From positions 5,157,754 to 5,221,753 of the forward strand of contig NZ_CP073100.1 in NCBI RefSeq assembly GCF_018137965.1: a stretch of DNA of 64,000 nt, given 5' to 3'. This DNA is from Luteolibacter ambystomatis (GTDB lineage: Bacteria; Verrucomicrobiota; Verrucomicrobiia; Verrucomicrobiales; Akkermansiaceae). A program made the position numbers and the translations under genes. The stretch's first letter is position 1, and each line of letters starts with the position of its first letter. Positions 25,554 to 34,749 of the stretch are shown piece after piece. The notes under the pieces are model-generated. The model was not told the DNA's origin. It made no database searches and saw nothing but the letters and a program-made list of their open reading frames with translations.

Positions 25554-26992
25554 GGGCGAAATCGATCCGGCTTTCGCTGCTGATCCGTTGTGGAATCGGC
25601 GTGGGAGTCCTGCTGTGCCTGCTCTCGTGCTCCGTTTACTGGCTGGTCCGGCAGAGCCTCTACCGCGAGCTGGACAATTCGCTTGAGGAAACAGCTTCCC
25701 TGCTGGGGAACCAGGTGGAGCTGGAGAACGGCGGCATCGTCCATGAATGGCGGGAGGGCATGGGCGCGAATCATCCGCTGATCGCCAATGGGCTTTATCA
25801 ATTCTGGGATGAGACCACCGGGGACACGGTGCGGTCTCCGGCTTTGCATGCCAGCAATCTGCCGAAGTACTCCGGCCTGGATGGGAAGCCGCTCTTGCGG
25901 AACATACCGTTGCCAGAGGGAGGCCGTGGCCGTGCGGTCGGCTTGCGGATTTATCCCTTCGTACTGCCGGAGGAAGTGGAGCGCATGAAGGAACGCCATG
26001 CGGTGATCGATCCCAGGACATTGCCGCATCTGCTGGTGGTCGCGCGCGATGCCGAGCCGATCCACCGGACCCTTGAGCGGTTGAAGATGATGCTGGTCGC
26101 GGGGACGGCGTGTACCCTGGGGCTCGGGTATCTGTTGGTCGGCCGGGTGGTGCATATTTCGCTACGGCCCCTTGAGCGGCTCACCCGTGAGGTGAGAGGA
26201 CGTGCCGAGCACCAGTTGGATGCGGCGTTGGACGTGCCGGGTGAATTGCCGGTGGAACTCACGGGATTGGCGCGTGACTTTGATTCATTGCTCGGGCGCG
26301 TGGCGGTGACCCGGCAGCGCGAGCGGGATTTCATCCGCCATGCGGCGCATGAGCTGCGGACCCCGATCGCCGGGCTGCGGGCGACCACCGATCTTGCGTT
26401 GTCGCAGACCCGGGAAGCGGAAGCCTACCGCCATCACCTCGCGGTGTGTCAGAAGACGGCCATCGAACTCGGGGAGCTGGTCCAGCGGCTGTCCATGCTG
26501 GCACGCATCGGCCAGACGCCACAGTCGGCGAAACAGGAGCCGGTGGATGTGGCGGGGCTGCTCACCGATTGCGAGGCGTCCTTTCAGCGTCGGGCGCATG
26601 AGCGCGGGCTGTCCATCGACCATCGCTTTCCGGATGAGAAGGTGATTGCGGGAGCCGACCCCGCGCTACTCAAGATCGTCTTCAACAATCTCCTGGATAA
26701 TGCGGTCTGCTACGCCGCGGCAGGCAGCACCTTGTGGATCAGTCTCCGGAGGGCGGACGGGCGGGTTGAGATGGTGTTCGGAAATGCCGCCGAGGATTTG
26801 CCGGACCCGATCGAGCGCCTGTTCGAGCCCCTGTTCCGTGGAGAAAGCTCACGGCATGATGCGGAATCCCATCTCGGAGTCGGGCTGACCTTGAGCCTGG
26901 ATGTGGTGCGTGCCATGGGGGGGACGCTCCAGGCCCGCCGTGCGGAAGAGGGGGCGATCGAACTGGTCCTTGAATTGCCGGCGGCGGAGTAA
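25550..26992 (+). CDS. Sensor histidine kinase
   Basis: A 480-residue kinase with TM1 (about 12-32), a ~140-residue periplasmic sensor domain, TM2 (about 182-202), HAMP (PLERLTREVRGRAEH), His267 in RHAAHELRTPIAGLR and a HATPase domain with NNLLDNAVCYA and HLGVGLTLSLDVV. The usual DxGxG segment is degenerate (FGNAAEDLPDPIERLF), which may lower ATP binding. The sensor domain is not a recognised fold to me. Coupled by ATGA overlap to the regulator. Its signal may be envelope damage, cationic peptides or metal ions, by analogy with PmrB. Confidence 0.92.
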   Translation: MRAKSIRLSLLIRCGIGVGVLLCLLSCSVYWLVRQSLYRELDNSLEETASLLGNQVELENGGIVHEWREGMGANHPLIANGLYQFWDETTGDTVRSPALHASNLPKYSGLDGKPLLRNIPLPEGGRGRAVGLRIYPFVLPEEVERMKERHAVIDPRTLPHLLVVARDAEPIHRTLERLKMMLVAGTACTLGLGYLLVGRVVHISLRPLERLTREVRGRAEHQLDAALDVPGELPVELTGLARDFDSLLGRVAVTRQRERDFIRHAAHELRTPIAGLRATTDLALSQTREAEAYRHHLAVCQKTAIELGELVQRLSMLARIGQTPQSAKQEPVDVAGLLTDCEASFQRRAHERGLSIDHRFPDEKVIAGADPALLKIVFNNLLDNAVCYAAAGSTLWISLRRADGRVEMVFGNAAEDLPDPIERLFEPLFRGESSRHDAESHLGVGLTLSLDVVRAMGGTLQARRAEEGAIELVLELPAAE

Positions 26993-27061
26993 TTCTACGG
27001 ATACGGGAACAGCGGGGCTCTCACCGGGTTCTCATGTTGGCTTTGCTAGGAGACACGCCAC

Positions 27062-28576
27062 ATGGCCGATGTCTCTTCCGCGGATGACCGCAAATTGTTA
27101 CGCCGCCTCTGGCTGATGCTGGCGGTTCTGGTGGCCTGCCGTCTGGTGTTGCTGGTGTTCGCCCCTCACACCGATCCTTCGGAATCCCGCTACGCGGAGA
27201 TCTCCCGGAAGATGGTGGAAACGAGCGATTGGATCACTCCGCAGTTCAAATACGGGGTGCCATTCTGGGCGAAACCGCCGCTCTCCATGTGGATGTCCGC
27301 GCTGGGCATCGGGCTTTTCGGTGCGAATGAGTTCGGATCGCGGATCTTCATCTTCCTGGCCGCGCTGGCGGTTCTATGGCTGGTCGCGAAAATGGGAGCC
27401 CGCGAGCGGGATCCCGCCACCGGCCTCGCCGCGGCAGTCCTGTTGATGGGGATGCCCTTGTTCTTCTATTGCTCCGCGGCGGTGATGACGGATCTGCCAT
27501 TGCTGCTCGGGATCACGATGGCGATGGCGGGTTTCCGGTTCGCGGTGAGGGATGGTTCGCGAGGATGGGGCTACGTTTTTTTCCTCGGGCTGGCGGTCGG
27601 GCTGCTGGCGAAGGGGCCCTTGGTCGGCGTGCTGGTGATGCCGCCTCTCGTCGGTTGGGTGGTGGTGACCGGCCGCTGGCGGCAGACATGGAAGAACCTT
27701 CCCTGGTTCACCGGTACGCTGCTGATGCTGCTCATCGCAGTGCCGTGGTATGTGCTGGCCGAGCGGAAAACCCCGGGATTCATCGACTACTTCATCGTGG
27801 GCGAGCACTGGAAGCGTTTCACCGTAAAAGGCTGGCAAGGTGACCTCTATGGCCATGCCCATGCCACCGCTCCGGGCATGATTGCGGTTTTCGTCCTGGC
27901 GGGAACCTTTCCCTGGTGCCTCGGGTTTCTGGCGCTTCCGTTCCGTCGCCTGCGGAGTCTCCTGGAGTGGGCGAAGGCGGATGAAGGCGGCGGTCTCTAT
28001 TGGATGCTGTGGGCGTTGTGGCCGGTTGTCTTTTTCCTTCCGGCCCGCAATATCATCGCCACTTATCCGCTGCCCGCACTGCCCGCGCTGGCCATGCTGT
28101 TGGCAGGGATCGCGGTTCCGCTGGTGAGGAAGGGAGTGGGGGTGGGATCGCCGCATGCGCTGAATCCGTTGATCGTCTCCGCCTGCGGGGCGGTCATGGT
28201 GTGGGCGCTCGGCGTTTCCCTGGTATGGACCGACCATGCACCGAAGTTCTCCGAGCGCGAGCTGGTGCGCCGCTATCAGAAACAGCACCAGACGGGGGAT
28301 GTCCTGCTCTACTATGGACTCCGTAAATTCTCCGCCGAATTTTATGCCGAGGGCAACATCGACTATGCCAGCTCCGCCGATGAGGTGGAACAGAAGCTCG
28401 CGGCACCCGGGCGTCTCTTCCTGGCCTGCCCGACCCGCTATATTTCATTGCTTCCGGAACCCGTGCGCCAGCGCTTCGCCGCCGTCGGCACATGGGGTCC
28501 GGAAACCCTCTACGAAGAAATTCCCATGCTGCCGGCCATGGCTGGCGGCCACCAGGCATCCACACCCAAGCCCTGA
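27062..28576 (+). CDS. ArnT-like lipid A glycosyltransferase (GT83/PMT family)
   Basis: A 504-residue membrane protein with about 11-12 transmembrane segments and a C-terminal soluble part. The N-terminal loop has the family signature DPSESRYAEISRKMVETSDW followed by PFWAKPPLSMW. ArnT enzymes move a sugar from undecaprenyl phosphate to lipid A on the periplasmic side. arnA/arnB-type genes for L-Ara4N are absent, whereas a GT2 and an N-deacetylase follow, so a hexosamine is the likelier sugar. A good SD (AGGAG, 9 nt) precedes the ATG. It lies 69 bp after the kinase and 1 bp before the GT2 gene. Confidence 0.85.
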   Translation: MADVSSADDRKLLRRLWLMLAVLVACRLVLLVFAPHTDPSESRYAEISRKMVETSDWITPQFKYGVPFWAKPPLSMWMSALGIGLFGANEFGSRIFIFLAALAVLWLVAKMGARERDPATGLAAAVLLMGMPLFFYCSAAVMTDLPLLLGITMAMAGFRFAVRDGSRGWGYVFFLGLAVGLLAKGPLVGVLVMPPLVGWVVVTGRWRQTWKNLPWFTGTLLMLLIAVPWYVLAERKTPGFIDYFIVGEHWKRFTVKGWQGDLYGHAHATAPGMIAVFVLAGTFPWCLGFLALPFRRLRSLLEWAKADEGGGLYWMLWALWPVVFFLPARNIIATYPLPALPALAMLLAGIAVPLVRKGVGVGSPHALNPLIVSACGAVMVWALGVSLVWTDHAPKFSERELVRRYQKQHQTGDVLLYYGLRKFSAEFYAEGNIDYASSADEVEQKLAAPGRLFLACPTRYISLLPEPVRQRFAAVGTWGPETLYEEIPMLPAMAGGHQASTPKP

Positions 28577-28577
28577 C

Positions 28578-29582
28578 ATGAACCCGACCCTGGCTCCGCC
28601 TGCTCCGGCTCCACACGCGCAACGTGTCTCAAACGTGCAGCCGTCCATTTCGTGCGTGGTGCCGGCCTTCAACGAGGCCGCTGGAATCGCGGCGTTCCTC
28701 ACGGAACTGTGCGCTCATCTGGCCACCCTCAGCTCCCGGCACGAGGTCATCGTGGTGGACGACGGGAGCCGTGACTCGACGGTGCTGGAGGTGATCGCCG
28801 CTTCGGGCGGGCTGCCGGTGAAACTGGTGGCGCTATCCCGCAACTTTGGCAAGGAAGCCGCGATCAGCGCGGGCCTCGATGAAGCGCACGGCGAAGTGGT
28901 GGTGATTCTCGATGCCGATTTCCAGCACCCCTTTTCCACCATCGGTGAATTCATCCGCCACTGGCAGCAAGGGTATGACATGGTCTATGGGGTCCGTGCG
29001 GACCGCCGCACCGATCCGATGGTCAGGCGTTTTCTCAGCCGGAGCTTCTACGCGATCATCAGCCGCGGGGCCTCGGTCGAAATCCCCGCGGATGCGGGCG
29101 ACTTCCGGTTGATGGATCAGAAGGTGGTCGCGGCGATCCGCGATCTGCCGGAGAACAGCCGTTTCATGAAGGGGCTCTACAACTGGGTGGGCTTCCGCTC
29201 GATTGGCATCCCATTCGAGGTCGCCGAGAGAGCGGAGGGGCATTCCCGTTTCAATTTCAGAAGGCTCTTCGAACTGGCAATCACCGGACTCACGTCGTTC
29301 TCATCCTTCCCGCTGCGGTTGTGGGTGGGCGTTGGCTCGCTGGTCTCGGGAATCTCGATCTTCTACGCGTTGTTCATCGTCACCCGGACGTTGATCAGCG
29401 GCGCGGATGTGCCCGGTTGGGCCACGCTGGTGGTGGCGGTGACATTCCTCGGAGGCGTCCAGTTGTTCTCGATCGGCATCCTCGGCGAGTATGTCGCGCG
29501 GATCTTCAATGAGGTGAAGCACCGGCCCAATTATCTGGTGGCGGAACGCCATGGTTTTTCCAGAGACGATCACCGCTCATGA
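28578..29582 (+). CDS. Polyprenyl-phosphate glycosyltransferase, GT2 (ArnC/GtrB/FlmF-like)
   Basis: A 334-residue GT2 enzyme. The catalytic domain has ISCVVPAFNEAAGI, VVDDGSRD, the DxD-type ILDADFQHP and GDFRLMD. Two C-terminal membrane segments (about 252-275 and 285-308) match the polyprenyl-phosphate sugar synthases GtrB, ArnC and DPM1. It should move a sugar, probably an N-acetylhexosamine, from a nucleotide onto undecaprenyl phosphate at the inner face. The ATG at 28578 is one base after the ArnT-like stop; the open frame extends upstream only as a shadow. The last 4 nt overlap the gtrA start. Confidence 0.9.
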   Translation: MNPTLAPPAPAPHAQRVSNVQPSISCVVPAFNEAAGIAAFLTELCAHLATLSSRHEVIVVDDGSRDSTVLEVIAASGGLPVKLVALSRNFGKEAAISAGLDEAHGEVVVILDADFQHPFSTIGEFIRHWQQGYDMVYGVRADRRTDPMVRRFLSRSFYAIISRGASVEIPADAGDFRLMDQKVVAAIRDLPENSRFMKGLYNWVGFRSIGIPFEVAERAEGHSRFNFRRLFELAITGLTSFSSFPLRLWVGVGSLVSGISIFYALFIVTRTLISGADVPGWATLVVAVTFLGGVQLFSIGILGEYVARIFNEVKHRPNYLVAERHGFSRDDHRS

Positions 29583-29965
29583 AACTAAGTGTGCAGGTGA
29601 TCCGCTTCGGATGCGTGGGAGTGGCGGCGATGCTCGTCCACCTCGGCGTGGTATCGGTGCTTGTGCCGGGTGGCATGTCCCCGCTGGTGGCGAACGTGGC
29701 AGCCTTCACCGTGGCGTTCCAGGTCAGCTACGGCGGGCATCGTAGGTGGACCTTCGAGGCGGACGGCGGATGGGGTGCGTACCTGCGGATGCTCGCGGTT
29801 TCGCTGGCTTCCTTCGCCCTGAATGAAGCGATGTATGCCGGGCTGCTGCGCTTCACCACGCTCGACTACCGTGCCGCCTTGTTCCTGGTGCTGGTGGTGG
29901 TGGCGTTTCTCACGTTCGCCGCTTCCCGGCTGTGGGTGTTCACACGTGGAGAACAGCCGTCATGA
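29579..29965 (+). CDS. GtrA-family membrane protein (putative lipid-sugar flippase)
   Basis: A 128-residue protein with four hydrophobic segments and the GtrA pattern: QVIRFGCVGVAAMLVHLGVV at the start, FQVSYGGHRRWTFEADGG in the middle and SRLWVFTRGEQPS at the end. GtrA proteins are thought to flip undecaprenyl-phosphate-linked sugars across the inner membrane. Placed between the GT2 and the deacetylase with ATGA overlaps on both sides, it fits the step between synthesis and periplasmic use of the lipid-linked sugar. Confidence 0.9.
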   Translation: MKLSVQVIRFGCVGVAAMLVHLGVVSVLVPGGMSPLVANVAAFTVAFQVSYGGHRRWTFEADGGWGAYLRMLAVSLASFALNEAMYAGLLRFTTLDYRAALFLVLVVVAFLTFAASRLWVFTRGEQPS

Positions 29966-30741
29966 AACGGATGACCCTGTGCGCGGACGACTACGGCCAA
30001 TCGCCGGAGATCTCGGACGGCATCCTGAAGCTGCTGGCGATGGAGCGCCTGCAGGCGGTGTCGTGCATGGCGGAATCACCGGATTGGCCGGCTGCGGCGA
30101 GAGCCCTGCGTGAGCGGCCGGGCGAATACCAGACCGGCTTGCATTTCAATCTCACGCATCCCTTCACGCAGGCGGGCCGATCCCTGTCCTCCGTCATGAG
30201 AGACGCCTGGCTGCGGCGGATGAATCCCATGGAGGTGGAGCGGCGGTTTGATTCCCAGTGGCAGGCGTTCGTCCGGGAAATGGGCAGGCCGCCCGACTAC
30301 GTGGACGGGCACCAGCATGTGCATGCTTTTCCAGTGATCCGGAAGGTGGTGGCGCGGCGGGTGAGGGAACTCTCCGCCACCGCATGGATCAGGACTCCCG
30401 GAGGACGGGAATCAGCTCCGAAGGCGTTGGTGCTGGCATGGGCCAGCCGCGGCCTGCGGCGGACGCTTGGAATGGAAGGCCTCGCCACGAATCCCGGGTT
30501 CGCGGGACTGCGACCCTATGAACCGCAGTTCGATTTTCGCAGGGCCTTTTGGAAATGGCTGACGGCAAATCCGGATGGCACACTCATCATGTGCCACCCG
30601 GGGCTTCCTTCGGAGGATGTCCACGATCCCATCCGGGACTGCCGGCCGCTGGAACTGGCGTATCTGACATCGGACGATTTTGCGGATGATTGCCGGGCGT
30701 CCGATGTCGTGTTCGAGCGTCCTACTTTTTCTGGAAGCTGA
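29962..30741 (+). CDS. ChbG/YdjC-family carbohydrate N-deacetylase (NaxD/HpnK-like)
   Basis: A 259-residue deacetylase. It starts MKRMTLCADDYGQS with the catalytic/metal Asp pair (Asp9, Asp10), then HFNLTHPF, DGHQHVHAFP (metal His residues) and MCHPG, as in YdjC-family enzymes. NaxD of Francisella belongs to this family and deacetylates undecaprenyl-phosphate-GalNAc before transfer to lipid A; HpnK and ChbG are other members. Given the upstream GT2, GtrA and ArnT-like genes, the NaxD role fits best. The ATG at 29962 overlaps the gtrA stop. Its last 20 bp overlap the convergent GH20 gene. Confidence 0.9.
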   Translation: MKRMTLCADDYGQSPEISDGILKLLAMERLQAVSCMAESPDWPAAARALRERPGEYQTGLHFNLTHPFTQAGRSLSSVMRDAWLRRMNPMEVERRFDSQWQAFVREMGRPPDYVDGHQHVHAFPVIRKVVARRVRELSATAWIRTPGGRESAPKALVLAWASRGLRRTLGMEGLATNPGFAGLRPYEPQFDFRRAFWKWLTANPDGTLIMCHPGLPSEDVHDPIRDCRPLELAYLTSDDFADDCRASDVVFERPTFSGS

Positions 30742-32656
30742 TGGAGCCGTTGGAGTCGGTGCCCTCGTGGCTGTCGGCGCTGGCACGCAGGACGAGCTTG
30801 GCTCCGGCAGGCACGCCGGATTTCACCTCCAGCGTGTAGGCGGCATCCTTCGGGTTCGCACCGGTGAAGCCGCGGTGTGCATCGGTGGCGATGACCTTGC
30901 CATCCGCGAGCAGTTCGATCTTGTCGAACCACAGGCCGAAGCCGCCGCTTTCATAGGTGGGCGTCGCGATATAGATGCCCGCAGCCAGCGGCCCGTTGAC
31001 AGGACCCTCCAGCGTCACGGTTTTGCTGGCCGGGCTGATGCTGGCGGTGTCCCACTGGACCGGCGGAAGAGCTTCCAGCTTGCGGTAGTTCACCTTCATG
31101 GCATCGAGCCGCTTCACATGCACGGCGAGGCGCTTTTGGAAGCTCTTGAAGTCCTTGTTCGCGGCGATGGTCCAGGTGGTTTCACCAAGAGCTACGGCAC
31201 GTGGATAGGCCTGGTACTCGACGTGTTCGGGCTTCGGCATCAGCTCGGTCCAGAGCTGTGCCTGAGCGCCCCAGAGATTCTGCTTCTTGTCCGCGGCCAC
31301 GTTCGGCAGGTCGCAGTTGAAGTTATAGACGGAACGCAGGGTGATCGGCCCCTTGTAGAGGGCTTGGTTGTCGGTGGGATCGCTGGTCTGGTAGGAGTCG
31401 AAATACAGCGGACCGACCGGGCAGAGGATCACGGGGTTGCCTTCGTTGGCGACCTTGGCCGCAGTGCCCATGGAGAGCCATGGCATGACCACGGCATTCT
31501 TCGGCGTGCCTCCGTGGGTGATTTCCTCCCAGCCCACTGCGACGCGGCCTTTCTTTGCGATGTGCGCGGACATTTGATCGAAGAGCCAGCCTTGCAGGGC
31601 CTCCTCGTCTTTCAGGCCCAGCTCCTTGATGCGCTGCTGGACATACTCGCTCTGCTTCCACTGGCCTTTCGGCGCCTCGTCACCACCGAAATGGATCCAC
31701 TTTCCGGGGAAGAGCGCCATCGTCTCATCGAGGATGTCCCTGAGGAAGTTCAGTGACTTTTCATCGACATTGATGAGGTCCGGCGAGTGGTTCGATTTCA
31801 CCACGGGCACCTTGCCGGTGGTGGAGAACTCCGGATAGGCGGTGAGCATCGTCATCGCATGTGCGGGGAACTCGATCTCCGGCATGATGGTGATGTGGAG
31901 CTTCGCCGCGTGGGCGACGATCTGCTTCACGTCCTCCTGGGTGTAGAAGCCACCGCCGTGGAAGCTGCCGTAGTGGAACTTCGCCTTCACCGAGTGATCG
32001 GTGGGGTCTTCACCGGGATAGGAGGCGGGCTGGTCCTGGCCCACCTGGGTGAGCTTGGGATACTTCTTGATCTCCAGACGCCAGCCCTCCGAGTCCACGA
32101 TGTGCCAGTGGAAACGGTTCATCTTCTGCGTGGCCATCACGTCGAGGCACTTCAGGACGAACTCCTTCGGCATGAAATGGCGGGCGCTGTCGAGATGCAG
32201 TCCGCGCCATGGGAATGCAGGGGCGTCCTCAATGGAAACGCAGGGAACATCCGCGGCAACCGCCTTGTCGGCATCACTGCCATAAACCTGCGGTGGCAGG
32301 AGCTGGAGGAGCGTCTGTACGCCATAGAAAACGCCTGCGGAGTCACCCCCTTCGATGAGGGCTCCCTGTGGAGTCACCTTCAGGCGGTAACCTTCGGTGG
32401 GCAGACCGGAGGTGATGGCGAGCTTGATCGGGCCGTTCTTGTCGAGCGACACCGGGTGGCCGAGCCCGCTCTTTAGGCGGGTGCCGAGGTAGGTGGCCTC
32501 GTTTTTCAGGTCCTCCGGAGCGCTGATGCCGACATTGGCGGGGAGCTTGAAAGAGCCGTCCGCGCGCTGCACCGAGCGTGGCTGTGGGATCAACGGCAAG
32601 GGTTCCACTGCAAAGGCAGCGGCCGACAGGGCTATGGTTGTAAGCAACGAACGCAT
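30722..32656 (-). CDS. Secreted beta-N-acetylhexosaminidase, GH20
   Basis: A 644-residue secreted enzyme that releases terminal GlcNAc or GalNAc. Signal peptide (first ~16 residues), then an N-terminal GH20b domain. The catalytic barrel holds the Asp326-Glu327 pair (HFGGDEAPKGQW), HWHIVDSEGWRLEI, PEIEFPAHA and WGAQAQLWTE. The C-terminal ~110 residues (from about WFDKIELLADGK to EGTDSNGSISFQKK) form an extra beta-type module shared with the second GH20 at 34859-37063. It overlaps the deacetylase gene tail to tail. Glycan target probably glycoprotein, chitin-derived or glycosaminoglycan fragments. Confidence 0.95.
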   Translation of the reverse strand: MRSLLTTIALSAAAFAVEPLPLIPQPRSVQRADGSFKLPANVGISAPEDLKNEATYLGTRLKSGLGHPVSLDKNGPIKLAITSGLPTEGYRLKVTPQGALIEGGDSAGVFYGVQTLLQLLPPQVYGSDADKAVAADVPCVSIEDAPAFPWRGLHLDSARHFMPKEFVLKCLDVMATQKMNRFHWHIVDSEGWRLEIKKYPKLTQVGQDQPASYPGEDPTDHSVKAKFHYGSFHGGGFYTQEDVKQIVAHAAKLHITIMPEIEFPAHAMTMLTAYPEFSTTGKVPVVKSNHSPDLINVDEKSLNFLRDILDETMALFPGKWIHFGGDEAPKGQWKQSEYVQQRIKELGLKDEEALQGWLFDQMSAHIAKKGRVAVGWEEITHGGTPKNAVVMPWLSMGTAAKVANEGNPVILCPVGPLYFDSYQTSDPTDNQALYKGPITLRSVYNFNCDLPNVAADKKQNLWGAQAQLWTELMPKPEHVEYQAYPRAVALGETTWTIAANKDFKSFQKRLAVHVKRLDAMKVNYRKLEALPPVQWDTASISPASKTVTLEGPVNGPLAAGIYIATPTYESGGFGLWFDKIELLADGKVIATDAHRGFTGANPKDAAYTLEVKSGVPAGAKLVLRASADSHEGTDSNGSISFQKK

Positions 32657-32797
32657 GGGATGACAAAAAGATCGGCCGCGATACGAGCAGGGTGCGCGGG
32701 TTCTGTCGATGAGAAGGAAGAGGTCGGCAAGGAGGCCTCAGTCGCTTGGCCTATCTTTTTTCTCGCCAGTGGATTTCTTCCCGCCCGACGTTCGGGT

Positions 32798-33271
32798 ATG
32801 TCTTCCCTCGATCTCGAACGTCTGACTGCCTATCATGAGGCGGGCCATGCGGTGATCGCATTGTCGGAGGGGCGCATGATCCAAGAGGTGAGCATCGTGC
32901 CCAAACTCCAGCGACTGGGACACTGCGAGGTGAAAAAGGGGACGGCGCGGAAACTGAAGGACAGTCTCGAAACCGACCTGCTGATCCTGCTCGGGGGGAT
33001 GGCGGCGGAGGCGCGACTGACCGGGCGTTATCACCTCCCGGGAGCGGCGCAGGACTTGGAAATGGCGCGGCGGCTGGCGGAAATGCGGGCTCCGAATGCG
33101 CGCCAAGCCGGGCGTTTGCTGGAGCGGATGCTCTCCAAGGTGGAGCATCTGCTGGAGGACGCCGCGACTTGGAACGCGGTGACGGCAGTGGCGGATGAGC
33201 TGTGCAAGTCACATAAAATCAGTGGCCGAGCCGCCCGGCATTTCTACGATCTGGCGATGGCGGGAAGGTGA
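32798..33271 (+). CDS. Stand-alone M41 (FtsH-type) peptidase domain protein
   Basis: A 157-residue protein that equals only the protease domain of FtsH, without AAA+ module or membrane segments. The zinc motif is YHEAGHAVIAL (His13, Glu14, His17). LGGMAAEARLTGRYHLPGAAQDLEMA matches the FtsH stretch that supplies the third ligand Asp (Asp of QDLE). The start is the ATG at 32798 (MSSLDLERLTAYHEAGH); an open frame runs further up but reads poorly. Without an unfoldase it may cut small or unfolded proteins or work with another partner. Four bases overlap an alternative upstream start of purB. Confidence 0.85.
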   Translation: MSSLDLERLTAYHEAGHAVIALSEGRMIQEVSIVPKLQRLGHCEVKKGTARKLKDSLETDLLILLGGMAAEARLTGRYHLPGAAQDLEMARRLAEMRAPNARQAGRLLERMLSKVEHLLEDAATWNAVTAVADELCKSHKISGRAARHFYDLAMAGR

Positions 33272-33327
33272 TCCGGGCGATCCTCCCGGGCTTGCGCTGC
33301 CCGGTGCGGTTTCCTACGGTCCCGCCC

Positions 33328-34746
33328 GTGATTCCCAACGTCCTCGCCGAACGCTACGCTTCCTCCGCCACCCAAGCCATCTGGTCCGCCGAGGGCCGCA
33401 TCGTGCTGGAGCGGGAATTCTGGATCGCGGTGATGAAGGCCCAGCGCGATCTCGGCCTCGACATCCCGGCCGAAGCCATCGCCGCCTACGAAAAGGCGAA
33501 GGACAGCGTGGACCCCGGCTCGATCATGGCCCGCGAGCGGATCACCCGCCACGACGTGAAGGCGCGCATCGAGGAGTTCAACGACCTCGCCGGGCACGAG
33601 CACATTCACAAGGGTCTGACCTCCCGCGACCTCACCGAGAACGTGGAGCAGCTTCAGGTGTTCCGCTCGCTGGAAGTCATCCGCGACAAAACGGTGGCCA
33701 CATTGAAGCGCCTGCGCATCCGTTCCGAGCAGTGGGCGGATGTGGTCATCACCGCCCGCACCCACAATGTCGCCGCCCAGCCGACCACCCTCGGCAAGCG
33801 TATCGCGATGTTCGGCGAGGAGTTGCTCGGAGCCTTTCATGCACTGGAGGACGTGATCGCCCGCTACCCGGTGCGTGGTCTGAAGGGTGCGGTTGGCACG
33901 CAGATGGACCAGCTTTCCCTGTTCGAAGGCGATGCCGCGAAGGTGGCGGAGCTGGAGAAGAAGGTCGTCTCCCACCTCGGCATCCCGGCGGTGTGGATGA
34001 ATGTCGGTCAGGTCTATCCGCGCTCGCTCGATTTCCGCGTGGTGTCCGTGCTCACGGATCTCGCCAGCGGCCCGTCCTCTTTCTCCAAGACCCTGCGCCT
34101 GATGGCCGGTCACGAAACCGCCAGCGAAGGCTTCGCGCCGGGCCAGACCGGATCGAGCGCCATGCCGCACAAGATGAACTCCCGCTCGTGCGAACGCGTG
34201 AACGGCTTCCACGTGATCCTGAAGGGCTACCTCGCCATGGCCGGCGGCCTCGCGGGTGACCAGTGGAACGAGGGGGACGTGTCCTGCTCCGTGGTACGCC
34301 GCGTGATGCTGCCGGATGCCTTCTTCGCGCTCGATGGTCTCTTCGAAACCTTCCTCACCATCCTCGATCAGATGGATGCCTATCCGGCAGTCATTGCGAA
34401 GGAGAACGCGCACTATCTGCCATTCCTCATGACCACCACCATCATGATGGAAGCGGTGAAGGCCGGTGTCGGTCGTGAAACCGCGCACAAGGCGATCAAG
34501 GAGCACGCCGTGGCGACGGTGAACGACCTGCGTGTTGGCAAGACCACGGTGAACAATCTCGTCGAGCGCCTTGCTGGCGATGATCGCATTCCTCTCACCG
34601 GCGAACAGCTCGCCGCGATCGTCGCGGAAGGTGAAAGCAATGCAGGTGCCGCACGCGCGCAGGTGGCCGCGTTCGCCGCTGCGGTCAGCACGATCGAAGC
34701 CGCGCATCCGCAGGCCGCAGCCTACGCACCGGGCTCGATTTTGTAA
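33328..34746 (+). CDS. purB: Adenylosuccinate lyase
   Basis: This cytoplasmic enzyme acts twice in purine synthesis, releasing fumarate from SAICAR and from adenylosuccinate. The 472-residue protein has the family signature TGSSAMPHKMNSRSCERVNG, the catalytic-His region ITARTHNVAAQPTTLGKR and the HIHKGLTSRDLTEN segment. The start is the GTG at 33328 (MIPNVLAERYASSATQ), the family N-terminus; an earlier GTG at 33268 would add 20 residues without similarity. No other purine genes nearby. A GC-rich hairpin follows the stop by 3 bp. Confidence 0.96.
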   Translation: MIPNVLAERYASSATQAIWSAEGRIVLEREFWIAVMKAQRDLGLDIPAEAIAAYEKAKDSVDPGSIMARERITRHDVKARIEEFNDLAGHEHIHKGLTSRDLTENVEQLQVFRSLEVIRDKTVATLKRLRIRSEQWADVVITARTHNVAAQPTTLGKRIAMFGEELLGAFHALEDVIARYPVRGLKGAVGTQMDQLSLFEGDAAKVAELEKKVVSHLGIPAVWMNVGQVYPRSLDFRVVSVLTDLASGPSSFSKTLRLMAGHETASEGFAPGQTGSSAMPHKMNSRSCERVNGFHVILKGYLAMAGGLAGDQWNEGDVSCSVVRRVMLPDAFFALDGLFETFLTILDQMDAYPAVIAKENAHYLPFLMTTTIMMEAVKAGVGRETAHKAIKEHAVATVNDLRVGKTTVNNLVERLAGDDRIPLTGEQLAAIVAEGESNAGAARAQVAAFAAAVSTIEAAHPQAAAYAPGSIL

Positions 34747-34749
34747 GGT

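Noticed and set aside
27062..28576. Assignment of this gene as true arnT for L-Ara4N
   Set aside because: No L-Ara4N biosynthesis genes are present, while the neighbouring genes fit a hexosamine pathway; I kept the name ArnT-like without symbol.
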